Below are positions 7,383-14,358 of a stretch of 15,141 nucleotides of DNA, in pieces. The stretch spans positions 1-15,141 of the forward strand of contig CBHYLN010000133.1 of the NCBI GenBank assembly GCA_966128725.1. The letters are read 5' to 3'. Positions within the stretch are counted from its first letter, which is position 1, and every line of letters begins with the position of its first letter. The notes beneath the pieces were generated by a model that saw only the letters and a program-made list of their open reading frames with translations, was not told the DNA's origin and did not search any database. This stretch comes from JAFDZV01 sp966128725 (GTDB lineage Bacteria; Bacteroidota; Ignavibacteria; OLB7). Both the position numbers and the translations under genes were made by a program.

Positions 7383-7417
7383 GTATTCAGGCGGCGGTGC
7401 GCGGGCGCCGCCCGTGG
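7383..7417. repeat. GTATTC-hairpin-CGTGG element, copy 1
   Basis: GTATTC (7383-7388) is followed by the seven-base stem GGCGGCG (7390-7396)/CGCCGCC (7406-7412) with a nine-base loop, then CCGTGG. The element at 9510-9552 has the same order, GTATTC, a GC stem with a nine-base loop and CGTGG. Confidence 0.35.
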
Positions 7418-7507
7418 TGTACGTTCGGAAGCAGGCAGCCCGTTCTTGTGGCCCGTTGGCGGGCAGAACCATGGTCCGTATGTTGTCGGCATCACTCGGG
7501 GCTTCGC

Positions 7508-7523
7508 GGGGCCGCCGTATCAA
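7508..7523 (-). repeat. Dispersed intergenic motif, copy 2
   Basis: GGGGCCGCCGTATCAA differs at only one of 16 bases from GGGTCCGCCGTATCAA at 9550-9565, and shares CCGTATCAA with 5509-5517. Unlike the other two, it is not next to the stop of a minus-strand gene. Confidence 0.4.
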
Positions 7524-7597
7524 AGCGTGCCGGCGGTGTGTGGCCATGGAATGGGCCAATCGCGGAGTTCACGGAATCACTGGAGATAGTTGGAGCG

Positions 7598-8155
7598 ATG
7601 AACAGCAACGAATCGGCCGCTGCGCGCGAAACGGCCACCCTGGCGGGGGGATGTTTCTGGTGCCTGGAAGCGGCGTTTGATCAGCTTCGCGGTGTGTACG
7701 GTGTGCAATCGGGGTATGCGGGCGGGCACACGGCCAACCCGACGTATCAGGCCGTATGTGGTGGTGATACCGGGCATGCCGAGGTTGTGCGGATTACGTT
7801 CAATCCGTCGGAGATCACATTCGGCGATCTGCTGGATGTGTTCTTCACCATCCACGACCCCACAACGCTGAATCGGCAGGGGGCGGATGTTGGAACACAG
7901 TATCGTTCCGCGATCCTGTACGAAAGCGAGGCGCAGCATCAGGCTGCGTTGGCGGCGATCGATCGGTGGAACGCGGAGGCGGTGTGGGATGGCCCGATTG
8001 TCACCCAGGTGGCCCCGCTGGATGTCTTCCATCCCGCCGAGGACTATCACGAGGATTATTATAACCGTAACTCGTCGCAGCCCTATTGCCGGGCGGTTAT
8101 CGCCCCGAAGCTTGCGAAGCTGCGCGCAAAACATGCACAGCGTTTGCGCGCCTGA
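7598..8155 (+). CDS. msrA: Peptide-methionine (S)-S-oxide reductase MsrA
   Basis: A 185-residue protein that reduces methionine-S-sulfoxide in proteins and free methionine, using thioredoxin as reductant. The active-site motif GGCFWCLE is at 17-24, with catalytic Cys19 and a second Cys at 22. Other family blocks are SGYAGGHTANPTY (38-50), HAEVVRITF (60-68), FFTIHDPTT (82-90), DVGTQYRSAI (97-106), FHPAEDYHEDYY (144-155) and QPYCRAVIAPKL (161-172), whose Cys164 is a likely resolving residue. No signal peptide is seen, so it is probably cytoplasmic. ATG 7598 gives a normal family length; a GGAG lies at 7582-7585. The ThrE-like gene follows 79 bases later on the same strand. No MsrB domain is fused. 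Confidence 0.95.
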   Translation: MNSNESAAARETATLAGGCFWCLEAAFDQLRGVYGVQSGYAGGHTANPTYQAVCGGDTGHAEVVRITFNPSEITFGDLLDVFFTIHDPTTLNRQGADVGTQYRSAILYESEAQHQAALAAIDRWNAEAVWDGPIVTQVAPLDVFHPAEDYHEDYYNRNSSQPYCRAVIAPKLAKLRAKHAQRLRA

Positions 8156-8234
8156 ACCATGACTGCCCTGCCGGCGAGGTGTGGCCGTTGTCGGCGTTCT
8201 GCCCAGCCCGCCAGATGTTTTCCCCAATCAAGCG

Positions 8235-9485
8235 ATGACTTCCGAACCAACTTCGCCAACGCCGCAACACGGCGAGCCGGCCGCGCACGATCACCGTATT
8301 GCGTTTGTGGTGACCCTGGCGCGGGCGCTGCATCGATTTGGCACGCCAACACATCGCCTTGAGGAAACGATACGGATGATCTTTGCCAGGCTTGGCATGG
8401 AGGGTGCGCTGTTCGCCATCCCCACCGGGATATTCGCGTCGTTCGGGCCACCGGAGGTGCATCGTACAAGCCTGATTCGCACCGAGGCATCCGAGGTGAA
8501 TCTGGAGAAGCTGAGCCAGTTGGATGAGCTGGCCGACCGTGTGATCCGGGGGGAGATGGATTCGCGCGAGGGCGCCGAGCGTGTGCGTGGGATTGTTGAG
8601 GCGCCGGAACGATACCCGGTTGTGCTTGCCGTGTTCAGCTTCGCGCTGGCATCCGGCACGGCCGCCCGATTCTTCGGCGGCGGCTGGCGCGAGATGGCAT
8701 GCGCCGCCGGGATTGGGGCGATTGTTGGCGTGGCCGCCACGATGACGCGGTCGAACGAGGGCACCCGGCGTGTGTTCGAGATTGTGGCGGCCGTGGTTGC
8801 CTCGTTTCTCGCCGTTGCGCTTACCGCGTACGTCTCGCCGCTATCCAGCTACATCCCCACGCTGGCCGGATTGATCACACTTGTTCCCGGCCTGACCCTT
8901 ACCACCGCGATGACCGAGATAGCCACGGGCAACCTGGTCAGCGGCACGGCCCGGCTGACCGGCGCGGCGCTTACGTTCCTGGAAATCGGCTTCGGGGTTG
9001 CGCTGGGCACGCAGTTGGCTGTTGCCGCGTTCGGCCCCGCGCATAACGAGACACCCGTGCACCTTGCCCGGTGGACGGTGTGGGCGGCGCTTATCGCTTC
9101 GCCGCTTGCGTTCATTGTGCTACTGCGTGCCCGGCCGCGCGATCTTGGCTGGATCATGCTGGCCTCCAGCGCAGGGTTTGGCGGCGCGCGCCTTGGCACC
9201 TATCTGCTTGGCCCACAGCTTGGCGCGTTCCTGGGGGCCTGTGCGCTTGGCGTGTGCGGCAATATTTTCGCGCGGGTGGCAAAGCGGCCGGCGGCCGTAC
9301 CGTTGCTTCCGGGGTTGATCCTGCTGGTGCCGGGCAGCATCGGCTTCGGAAGCCTGTCGAAGTTCATCGAGCGTGATGTGATGTCGGGCGTGGAGGCGGC
9401 CTTTAATGTGCTGCTGGTGGCGGTGGCCCTGGTAACCGGGCTGCTGCTGGCGAACGTCATCGTGCCGCCCAAACGTACGCTGTAG
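8235..9485 (+). CDS. ThrE-family threonine/serine exporter, fused two-domain form
   Basis: A 416-residue membrane protein of the ThrE (vacuolar-basic-amino-acid/threonine-serine exporter) family. Residues about 20-125 form the cytoplasmic N-terminal part (ARALHRFGTPTHRLEETI). About ten hydrophobic helices follow. They include the first-domain hallmark LITLVPGLTLTTAMTEIATGN and the second-domain hallmark AVPLLPGLILLVPGSIGFGS. Both halves (DUF1212-like and DUF3815/ThrE_2-like) are in one chain, as in Corynebacterium ThrE; many bacteria split them. It is expected to export small hydroxy-amino acids using the proton gradient, but the substrate here is inferred. ATG 8235 is chosen for length; no good ribosome binding site precedes it. 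An in-frame GTG at 8181 would add 18 residues. Confidence 0.88.
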   Translation: MTSEPTSPTPQHGEPAAHDHRIAFVVTLARALHRFGTPTHRLEETIRMIFARLGMEGALFAIPTGIFASFGPPEVHRTSLIRTEASEVNLEKLSQLDELADRVIRGEMDSREGAERVRGIVEAPERYPVVLAVFSFALASGTAARFFGGGWREMACAAGIGAIVGVAATMTRSNEGTRRVFEIVAAVVASFLAVALTAYVSPLSSYIPTLAGLITLVPGLTLTTAMTEIATGNLVSGTARLTGAALTFLEIGFGVALGTQLAVAAFGPAHNETPVHLARWTVWAALIASPLAFIVLLRARPRDLGWIMLASSAGFGGARLGTYLLGPQLGAFLGACALGVCGNIFARVAKRPAAVPLLPGLILLVPGSIGFGSLSKFIERDVMSGVEAAFNVLLVAVALVTGLLLANVIVPPKRTL

Positions 9486-9509
9486 CGGCCTGGCGGTTTG
9501 CCGATTGTG

Positions 9510-9552
9510 GTATTCGGGGAGTACGGGGGCGGGCAGTGCGCGCCCCCGTGGG
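9510..9552. terminator. Hairpin between convergent genes, copy 2 of the GTATTC element
   Basis: GTATTC (9510-9515), then ACGGGGGCG (9523-9531) pairing perfectly with CGCCCCCGT (9541-9549) over nine bases around a nine-base loop. It lies 37 bases after the exporter stop and 37 bases past the convergent hemerythrin stop, a good place for a bidirectional terminator. There is no T tract. Its sequence resembles 7383-7417. Confidence 0.5.
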
Positions 9553-9565
9553 TCCGCCGTATCAA
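9550..9565 (-). repeat. Dispersed intergenic motif, copy 3
   Basis: GGGTCCGCCGTATCAA, abutting the hairpin at 9523-9549 and 21 bases after the stop of the minus-strand hemerythrin gene. It matches 7508-7523 at 15 of 16 bases. Confidence 0.4.
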
Positions 9566-9586
9566 CTCGATTGTCCCTCGAACCGG

Positions 9587-10228
9587 TTATACCGGCTCGG
9601 CGGACTCGATTGCATGCATGGCAATCTCGCGGATCTCATCGGGCGCATGTTCGATCATCGCGAACATCTCCTCGTGCTCGGCGGAGTTCGTTGCCGCGAA
9701 CATGTATCGCATCGCCAGCTTCATCTTCTCCATCGGGATTACCGACGCGATCCGTGCGGTTGCCTCCTCGATTTCCTCGTTGGTCAGGTGCTGCCGGAAG
9801 ACCGGGGCAAGCACGGTTTCCTCCATGTGCATGTGCCCGAGATACATGCCAACAAAATTATTCAGCGCCAGATAGAACGCCTCACCAAGCTCCACGCGCT
9901 CGGCCTCGGAGCGTTCGGCCGCCACCGCCGTATCGAACGCGGCGCGAAGGTCAACAAGCGTATCCTCGATGCCGTGATGGGCCTCGGTTGTGTGCGCGGT
10001 GGCACCGGGCAGCTTTGCTTCCAATGCCGGCAGCAACAGCATATCCTCCACCTGGGCGTGCCCTTCCAGGAAGGAGATCATCTCGGTCAGGCGCGAATTC
10101 AGCCCGGCAACATCCCCGGGATTGTTGAAGTTGGCCCGGCCGGCGGCAAGCGCCGTATCAAACATCGATTTGCGGATCGCCTTGTGGATCCGGCCGAACA
10201 GGTCGGCCCTGCGCGTAGGTGTGCTCAT
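9587..10228 (-). CDS. Hemerythrin HHE-domain-like protein
   Basis: A 213-residue, all-helical protein with the spaced His/Glu pattern of hemerythrin-like four-helix bundles: His15, GHAQVED (His57, Glu61), HH at 84-85, and GHMHMEE (His132, His134, Glu136/137). These would bind a non-haem di-iron centre. Relatives sense or store oxygen, or deal with NO and iron stress; which applies here cannot be read from sequence. Residues 150-213 form an extra Met/Glu-rich helical tail after the core. There is no signal peptide or membrane segment, so it is probably cytoplasmic. ATG 10228 is used; an in-frame ATG at 10258 would add 10 residues, and neither has a clear ribosome binding site. The lipoprotein gene lies 190 bases upstream on the same strand. 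Confidence 0.8.
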   Translation of the reverse strand: MSTPTRRADLFGRIHKAIRKSMFDTALAAGRANFNNPGDVAGLNSRLTEMISFLEGHAQVEDMLLLPALEAKLPGATAHTTEAHHGIEDTLVDLRAAFDTAVAAERSEAERVELGEAFYLALNNFVGMYLGHMHMEETVLAPVFRQHLTNEEIEEATARIASVIPMEKMKLAMRYMFAATNSAEHEEMFAMIEHAPDEIREIAMHAIESAEPV

Positions 10229-10344
10229 CGTTTCGGAATCTTCGTGAATGAATATCATTGCTGTCGCGCGCGGGGTCAGTAACGGCAATTGATGCTGTAA
10301 GTTTCGGGGTGCGGAGGATTTATTGTTATCGACGAAGCGTGGTG

Positions 10345-10401
10345 AAAAGCGTGTGGTAACACACCGCCGCCGTTACCGCGAGGGCCGTGCGGCAACGGCG
10401 G
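10345..10401 (-). terminator. Two hairpins and a short T run after the lipoprotein gene
   Basis: Beginning 17 bases after the lipoprotein stop, CCGCCGTT (10367-10374) pairs with AACGGCGG (10394-10401), extended inward by CCGC/GCGG after one mismatch. A small GTGTG/CACAC hairpin (10351-10364) follows and is succeeded on the minus strand by GC and four T (10345-10348). This is a plausible intrinsic terminator. Confidence 0.5.
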
Positions 10402-10418
10402 GCGATATGCCGGGGCAC

Positions 10419-10904
10419 TCAGAATTTCACGTCGAACGTTCCGCTGGTGATCGATCGGGTTTCGGTTCCACTGCCGCCACCGGACTGCTGCTGCCGTGCC
10501 TCGAACGCGAAGCTGCCGGTTGCGCCGCTGCTGGTAAGGGTTGTCACCGTCAACGTTCCGCTTTGGGCCACGAATATCTTTACCGCGCCGCCAACGGCCT
10601 CCGTGTAGGTGGCGGTGATGCCGCTGAACAGGCCAAGCTGCACGGTTGTTGGGGCCGAAACCAGTCCGGTGATATTGATCTGGCGATTGTTGCCGCCCGA
10701 GATCTGTGCTCCCCCGATGCCGAGCACTCCGCTCTGCCAGGTTGATTGAACGTCGGAGGCGCTCCATGTTGAGCCGCTGATCGTTGCTGCAACGCTTCCG
10801 CGGGAGGAAGTTGGCGCGGTGGAGTCGTCCGAGCAGCCGGCAATCGCGCCAAGGGCAACAAGTGCCAGCGCAACCGCCCCGTGCCGTATTCGTGTTGGTG
10901 CCAT
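10419..10904 (-). CDS. Small secreted lipoprotein, DUF6252-like
   Basis: A 161-residue protein. The N-terminus MAPTRIRHGA, hydrophobic core VALALVALGA and lipobox IAGC (Cys24) followed by SDDS predict a lipoprotein signal peptide. The mature part is beta-rich: an early SGSTWSASDV strand, a central TYTEAVGGAV, then TGSFAFEARQQ and a final SITSGTFDVKF. This arrangement, with TGxFxF and a terminal TxGTFxVxF strand, resembles the small Bacteroidota lipoproteins called DUF6252. The resemblance is recalled, not searched. Function is unknown. ATG 10904 is chosen because it begins the signal peptide; the longer in-frame start at 10964 is not signal-like. It is divergent from the 11097 gene across 192 bases. 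Confidence 0.75.
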   Translation of the reverse strand: MAPTRIRHGAVALALVALGAIAGCSDDSTAPTSSRGSVAATISGSTWSASDVQSTWQSGVLGIGGAQISGGNNRQINITGLVSAPTTVQLGLFSGITATYTEAVGGAVKIFVAQSGTLTVTTLTSSGATGSFAFEARQQQSGGGSGTETRSITSGTFDVKF

Positions 10905-11096
10905 TGGTATTGGTATGTCGATGTTGATTACGCCTTGTGCGCCCGATGGCGCGTTGAACCACATGCCCGAATTTCGGCCGCGCGCGTGGCCGTGGGCAAA
11001 CCGCGATTGGCGAAATTCTTACCGTCGGCACGCGGCCGCCGTTGCGGCGCGCAGTACTCTGCTTCCCCGGTACATCATCCCATTCGGTTCGCGGCG

Positions 11097-12500
11097 ATGA
11101 ATTATCTCTTCCGTTATCTGCAGTTGCTTACCCCCGGCGAGCTCGATCGTTTGTCCGGCATCGCGCTTGCCCCGCGCGAACGGCAGGTGCTGGATACGTT
11201 GATCAACCTTCGGACGCGTGTCGAGCCCGAGCGTGGTGAAGCCGTTGACCGCATTGGGATCTCCTCGGCGCATTTCGACAAGATCTGCTCGCTGCTGTTG
11301 CGCCAGGTGTATGCGGCGGTTGTGCCCCAGGGGGGGATGGCCTTGTTGTATGACCTGAACCGTCGCAGCCTGCAGGCCAACTTCCTGCACGAGCTTCGAC
11401 GCCAGGAAAAGGCGGTGCAGGCGGCCTCGATTTCGGAGCGATGCCAGTTCTATATGGACAGTATCGGCCTGTTGGCGCGCGTATCGCGGAAGGATTTCAA
11501 CGAGGCATTGATGGCCAAGTTCGCCGCCAAGTACGATGCGCTTCGGCCGTCGCCCGACAATGCCATCGTCTTCGAGGCCTATACAATAGGCGCGGCTATC
11601 TGGAGCGCCGCCGCGCGCGGTGAGAACACCGAGAAGCGGATGGCCCTGGCCGAACGGCTGCGCGTGAACGCCGAACGGCTTACGCCGACAACCGGGCCGC
11701 TTGCGCTGTATCGCCATTATCACGCCATGGCCCTGTTCCATGCGCAGATTGATGAGATCCCGGCCGAACGGTTGCGATATCTGGAATTGGCGGCCGCGGT
11801 AAGCCGAAAACATCCCGGCACGGTGAGCGAAGAGGAGGACGTTCTGCTGCGATGCCGGATCGCCGAATCGTACTACTTCAACGGCAGGGACTTCCGCCGC
11901 GCGTACAGGCTGTATGCAACGCTGTACCGGGCGCATGCCGGCGTGCTGGCGCGCGAGTATTATCACACGGTGAAGTTTGTCCAGCTTGCCATCATCCTTG
12001 GGCACGAACGGCGCGCCGAGCAACTGCTGCGCGCGTGGTTTGGCCGGCATGTGATGGCCGAGCACGAATCGATAGGCACGATGGGCGCGATCACCTGGGC
12101 CAAGCTGCTGCTTGCATCCGGGCGTGCGGCCGAGGCGAAACCGTATATCGATCTTGGGGTGCAGCGTAACAACAAGAACACGTACGTGCAGTACGAGATC
12201 GAGCTCCGGATCCTGGAAACATTGTACTTCATCATGATCGGTGATCTGGATTTCGCCGATCATCTGGCCGCGCGCAACATCCGTTATCTGCGCTCGAAGG
12301 GATTCACGCTGGCGAGTTCGCGGTACTATCCGTGGTTGTTCAAGCTGTTGATGGATCGTATTGCCGCGCACAACACCATGACCCCGTTGCCTGCGGAGTT
12401 GGTCGCCAAGCTGGAGGAATTCAACGAAGGCCCTGCCGCGCTGTACGGATTGCTGCTGCGGCGTGCCATGGAGGCAATCGGCGCGATGCGGCAGAAATGA
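11097..12500 (+). CDS. Unrecognised helical protein, possibly TPR-like
   Basis: A 467-residue protein with no signal peptide or membrane segment that I do not recognise. The N-terminal 90 residues (LTPGELDRLSGIALAPRERQVLDTLINLRTR, then ISSAHFDKICSLLLRQVY) are helical, and the second part could be helix-turn-helix-like. Residues about 100-460 are a run of amphipathic helices rich in Ala, Leu, Arg, Glu and Tyr. They include pairs such as AESYYFNGRDFRRAYRLYATL, HERRAEQLLRAWF, SGRAAEAKPYIDL and IMIGDLDFADHLAAR, whose small-Gly/Ala-aromatic pattern resembles diverged tetratricopeptide repeats. A scaffold or regulatory protein is a reasonable guess and nothing more. ATG 11097 is the first start giving protein-like sequence; upstream codons in frame look non-coding, and there is no clear ribosome binding site. 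Confidence 0.8.
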   Translation: MNYLFRYLQLLTPGELDRLSGIALAPRERQVLDTLINLRTRVEPERGEAVDRIGISSAHFDKICSLLLRQVYAAVVPQGGMALLYDLNRRSLQANFLHELRRQEKAVQAASISERCQFYMDSIGLLARVSRKDFNEALMAKFAAKYDALRPSPDNAIVFEAYTIGAAIWSAAARGENTEKRMALAERLRVNAERLTPTTGPLALYRHYHAMALFHAQIDEIPAERLRYLELAAAVSRKHPGTVSEEEDVLLRCRIAESYYFNGRDFRRAYRLYATLYRAHAGVLAREYYHTVKFVQLAIILGHERRAEQLLRAWFGRHVMAEHESIGTMGAITWAKLLLASGRAAEAKPYIDLGVQRNNKNTYVQYEIELRILETLYFIMIGDLDFADHLAARNIRYLRSKGFTLASSRYYPWLFKLLMDRIAAHNTMTPLPAELVAKLEEFNEGPAALYGLLLRRAMEAIGAMRQK

Positions 12501-12568
12501 TGATTGCACGATGCGGGAACCGAGCTCCAAGTGGTGCAGGGGGCGTCCGTATCGCGCGCCGAGCACGG

Positions 12569-12590
12569 ATTACCAGATGGTGCTGGTGAT
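12569..12590. terminator. Weak hairpin between convergent genes
   Basis: ATTACCAG (12569-12576) pairs with CTGGTGAT (12583-12590) over eight positions with one G-U pair and a six-base loop. It lies between the 11097-12500 gene and the convergent EamA gene. No T tract is present. Confidence 0.3.
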
Positions 12591-12611
12591 GAGAGATGGC
12601 GGATTGGGATT

Positions 12612-13505
12612 TCAAGCCGTGCCGGATTGTGCCCTGGCGAAGGCCGCCGGCCGCCAGCCGGTTACGAAGGCTGTGCCGGTGAGGGTAATCGCGCAGCCAA
12701 CCACCGTGCCAACGGTGACGGCCTCGTGCAGGAACAGCGCGCCCCACATCACCCCGAACGCCGGCACCAGAAACGTGACCGTCAGCGCGCGTGTTGGCCC
12801 TATCTCGATGATCAGACGGAAGTAGATCATGTAGGCGAACGCCGTGCAGAGCAGCGCCAGGGCCGCAACGGCGGCAATCACGCCCCCGCCGGGCATGGCC
12901 CGTGGTGGCAGTACCGGCACCAACGGCAGCATCCACGCGGCGGCGCACAGCAGGCTGCCGGCCGCCATCCCCATAAGCGGCGCGCCGTGTACGCGCGCGC
13001 GCATGTACGTGCCGGAAAGCCCGTAGCAGGCCGACGCGCCCAGCAGCGAACCGATTGCAATCAGCACGTCAGGCGTAAGGGTGATGGGGCTCCAGCCCAC
13101 CAACGCCACCACACCACCAATCCCCAGAACGATGCCCACCAGCTTCGCGCCGGTGATCGGTTCGCGCAGCCACAGTGCCGCGAACAATGCGCCGAACAGC
13201 GGGCTTGTGGCGTTAACGATCGCCGCGGTTGAGGCGTTCACGGTAAGCTCGGCGAACGTGATCAACGCAAATGGCAGCGCGCAGTTAAGGCCGCCTATCA
13301 CCGCGTAGTGTTTCCAGTTGCGCCGGAACTCCAGCGAGCGCCGTGTGGCCAGCGCGAACACCAGCAGTGCAAGCCCTGCGATAAGCACGCGCGCGGCAAC
13401 GGTGGTTACCGGGCCAAGTGCCGGGGCGATGATGCGGATCAGGATGAACGAGCCTCCCCACACAACCGAGAGGAGCAACAGACGGGCAGCGTTGGCGGTT
13501 GACAT
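12612..13505 (-). CDS. EamA/DMT superfamily transporter
   Basis: A 297-residue membrane protein with about ten hydrophobic helices in two EamA halves. Half one starts LLLLSVVWGGSFILIRIIAP, where the VWGGSF motif is typical, and includes the AALWLREPITGAKLVG block at its end. Half two starts near LLGASACYGLSGTYMRA and ends with VPAFGVMWGALFLHEAVTVGTVVG, repeating the LxEP/LHEA feature. DMT carriers of this type export amino acids, metabolites or drugs through the inner membrane; the substrate cannot be read. ATG 13505 begins just before the first helix. There is no ribosome binding site, and a -7-like TACTTTTG sits only four bases upstream, which may mean a leaderless transcript. Confidence 0.9.
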   Translation of the reverse strand: MSTANAARLLLLSVVWGGSFILIRIIAPALGPVTTVAARVLIAGLALLVFALATRRSLEFRRNWKHYAVIGGLNCALPFALITFAELTVNASTAAIVNATSPLFGALFAALWLREPITGAKLVGIVLGIGGVVALVGWSPITLTPDVLIAIGSLLGASACYGLSGTYMRARVHGAPLMGMAAGSLLCAAAWMLPLVPVLPPRAMPGGGVIAAVAALALLCTAFAYMIYFRLIIEIGPTRALTVTFLVPAFGVMWGALFLHEAVTVGTVVGCAITLTGTAFVTGWRPAAFARAQSGTA

Positions 13506-13509
13506 GCGG

Positions 13510-13517
13510 CAAAAGTA
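13510..13517 (-). promoter_or_regulatory. Possible -7 element directly before the EamA start codon
   Basis: Minus-strand TACTTTTG matches TAnnTTTG and is followed by CCGC and the ATG. No TTG lies at the right distance upstream (nearest is 12 bases away), so the promoter is incomplete. If real, transcription would begin at or next to the start codon. Confidence 0.3.
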
Positions 13518-13547
13518 CAGCGTGCCCGGCAATGCTGCTCGCCGTAT

Positions 13548-13565
13548 CCGGACACGACAGTCCGG
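13548..13565. other. Small inverted repeat upstream of the EamA gene
   Basis: CCGGAC (13548-13553) and GTCCGG (13560-13565) form a six-base perfect stem with a six-base loop, 43 bases before the EamA ATG. It could be an operator or a transcript hairpin. Confidence 0.3.
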
Positions 13566-13648
13566 CGCGGACAGCCGTGTTGTCACGAGCCGGTGTTTTC
13601 CGGGCCTGTGCCGGTATGCCCGTGGGCGCGATTGCCATTTGTTGCAGA

Positions 13649-13671
13649 TGTCCGGGCACCGTGCCCGGGCA
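13649..13671. terminator. Strong hairpin downstream of the GHAHAGV membrane-protein gene
   Basis: TGTCCGGGCA (13649-13658) pairs with TGCCCGGGCA (13662-13671) through ten positions with one G-U pair and a three-base loop. It lies 103 bases after the stop at 13775 and 143 bases before the EamA ATG, so it may end the upstream transcript. There is no T tract. Confidence 0.4.
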
Positions 13672-13774
13672 GGATTGGGCCGCATGTTGGTGCCGTGTTC
13701 AACAACGGCGTTCAATATCGGCGTGCCGGGTCACGGCGCCGCAACCAACGGTGTCGCGTTGCCGTGGTGTGCCG

Positions 13775-14188
13775 TTATGCCGGGATTACCAGGGCAATCC
13801 CAAGCGCGATCAGCGCCGACGCCAGCACCCCGATGCCCGCGTACAGCAACCAGATTCCGGGGCCGGAGCTTGTGCGCCCGCGCCCGGCGGCAGCGGCAAA
13901 GAACCCGCCGCTGATCAGCACGGCCGCCAACGGGAACGCGACACGAACCGCCCACGCGACGCCGATGCCAAGGCTGGCGTGTTCCACCAGCGGCTGGCAG
14001 ATCAGCGCAAGCAATACCAGCACGCCGGCGTGCGCATGCCCGGCGCGGAACATCGAACGTTGAAACGGTGTCAGCTCCAGCCGAGCGTAGGCCCCGCCCA
14101 GCAGGCGAAGCAGGAAAAAACCGCCGTACTGGATCGTGGGGACCGTAAGGAGAATGATGCCGCACATCAGAAGTGTGTCGCGTGCCAT
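13775..14188 (-). CDS. Small four-helix membrane protein with GHAHAGV motif
   Basis: A 137-residue integral membrane protein with hydrophobic stretches near residues 6-28, 53-67, 76-100 and 111-136. Between helices one and two lies the polar segment TPFQRSMFRAGHAHAGV, with His51 and His53 at the start of helix two. Paired histidines at a membrane boundary could bind metal or haem, but nothing else supports this. I recall similar FRAGHAHAGV proteins of unknown function in other bacteria; I cannot name the family. A GGGAA lies about eight bases before ATG 14188. The Crp/Fnr gene is 170 bases upstream on the same strand, with a perfect palindrome in between, so this is the likely target of that regulator. 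Confidence 0.82.
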   Translation of the reverse strand: MARDTLLMCGIILLTVPTIQYGGFFLLRLLGGAYARLELTPFQRSMFRAGHAHAGVLVLLALICQPLVEHASLGIGVAWAVRVAFPLAAVLISGGFFAAAAGRGRTSSGPGIWLLYAGIGVLASALIALGIALVIPA

Positions 14189-14298
14189 GGGACGATTCCC
14201 GTGAAGTGAGTTGTTGGTGGCAGTGCGGTGCGCGCCAGGCCCGTACGCGCCGGCGGACGTTCAGCCTGCACCAGCATGCCCGTTGAAGAACGTGCGTG

Positions 14299-14305
14299 CA
14301 AACTA
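14299..14305 (-). promoter_or_regulatory. Possible -7 element for the GHAHAGV gene
   Basis: Minus-strand TAGTTTG resembles the Bacteroidota -7 element TAnnTTTG with one base fewer. Its start site would lie near 14293-14295, placing the palindrome at 14328-14341 about 40 bases upstream, the usual position of a Crp/Fnr activator site. This is a weak match taken alone. Confidence 0.3.
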
Positions 14306-14327
14306 GCCGCGACCGACCGCGCCGGCA

Positions 14328-14341
14328 TTAACCATGGTTAA
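14328..14341. promoter_or_regulatory. Perfect 14-bp palindrome, candidate Crp/Fnr operator
   Basis: TTAACCATGGTTAA is fully symmetric and AT-rich in a GC-rich setting. It lies 17 bases after the stop of the Crp/Fnr gene and 139 bases before the ATG of the membrane-protein gene. Crp/Fnr dimers bind such dyads (Fnr prefers TTGAT-N4-ATCAA). No second copy is seen in the window. Confidence 0.55.
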
Positions 14342-14358
14342 GAAGTGGCGTCGCGAAA

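Larger units (their letters stand above)
7226..7597. promoter_or_regulatory. Divergent intergenic region between the repeat-protein gene and msrA
   Basis: These 372 bases should contain two divergent promoters, but no strong consensus stands out. They hold a hairpin-bearing element at 7383-7417 and a copy of the CCGTATCAA motif at 7508-7523, both resembling sequence found together at 9510-9565. The reading frame of msrA stays open upstream, but the encoded residues are Arg/Trp/Cys-rich and do not look like protein. No gene is seen here. Confidence 0.5.

Noticed and set aside
7397..7597. N-terminal extension of msrA
   Set aside because: The frame is open, but the residues are Arg/Trp/Cys-rich and unlike MsrA. 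The start at 7598 gives the normal family length.
10147..10159. Another CGCCGTATCAA match
   Set aside because: It lies inside the hemerythrin coding sequence (FDTALA codons) and lacks the GGGGCC part, so it is not counted as a copy of the intergenic motif.
10247..10259. AATGA-ATA-TCATT dyad upstream of the hemerythrin gene
   Set aside because: Five-base arms around ATG codons are easily due to chance. There is no second copy and no regulator nearby.
11019..12566. Minus-strand open frame of 515 codons opposite the helical protein
   Set aside because: The plus-strand frame gives a coherent amphipathic helical pattern. The minus translation is Arg/Gln/His-rich and disordered-looking. Because the plus protein has no known family, some doubt remains.
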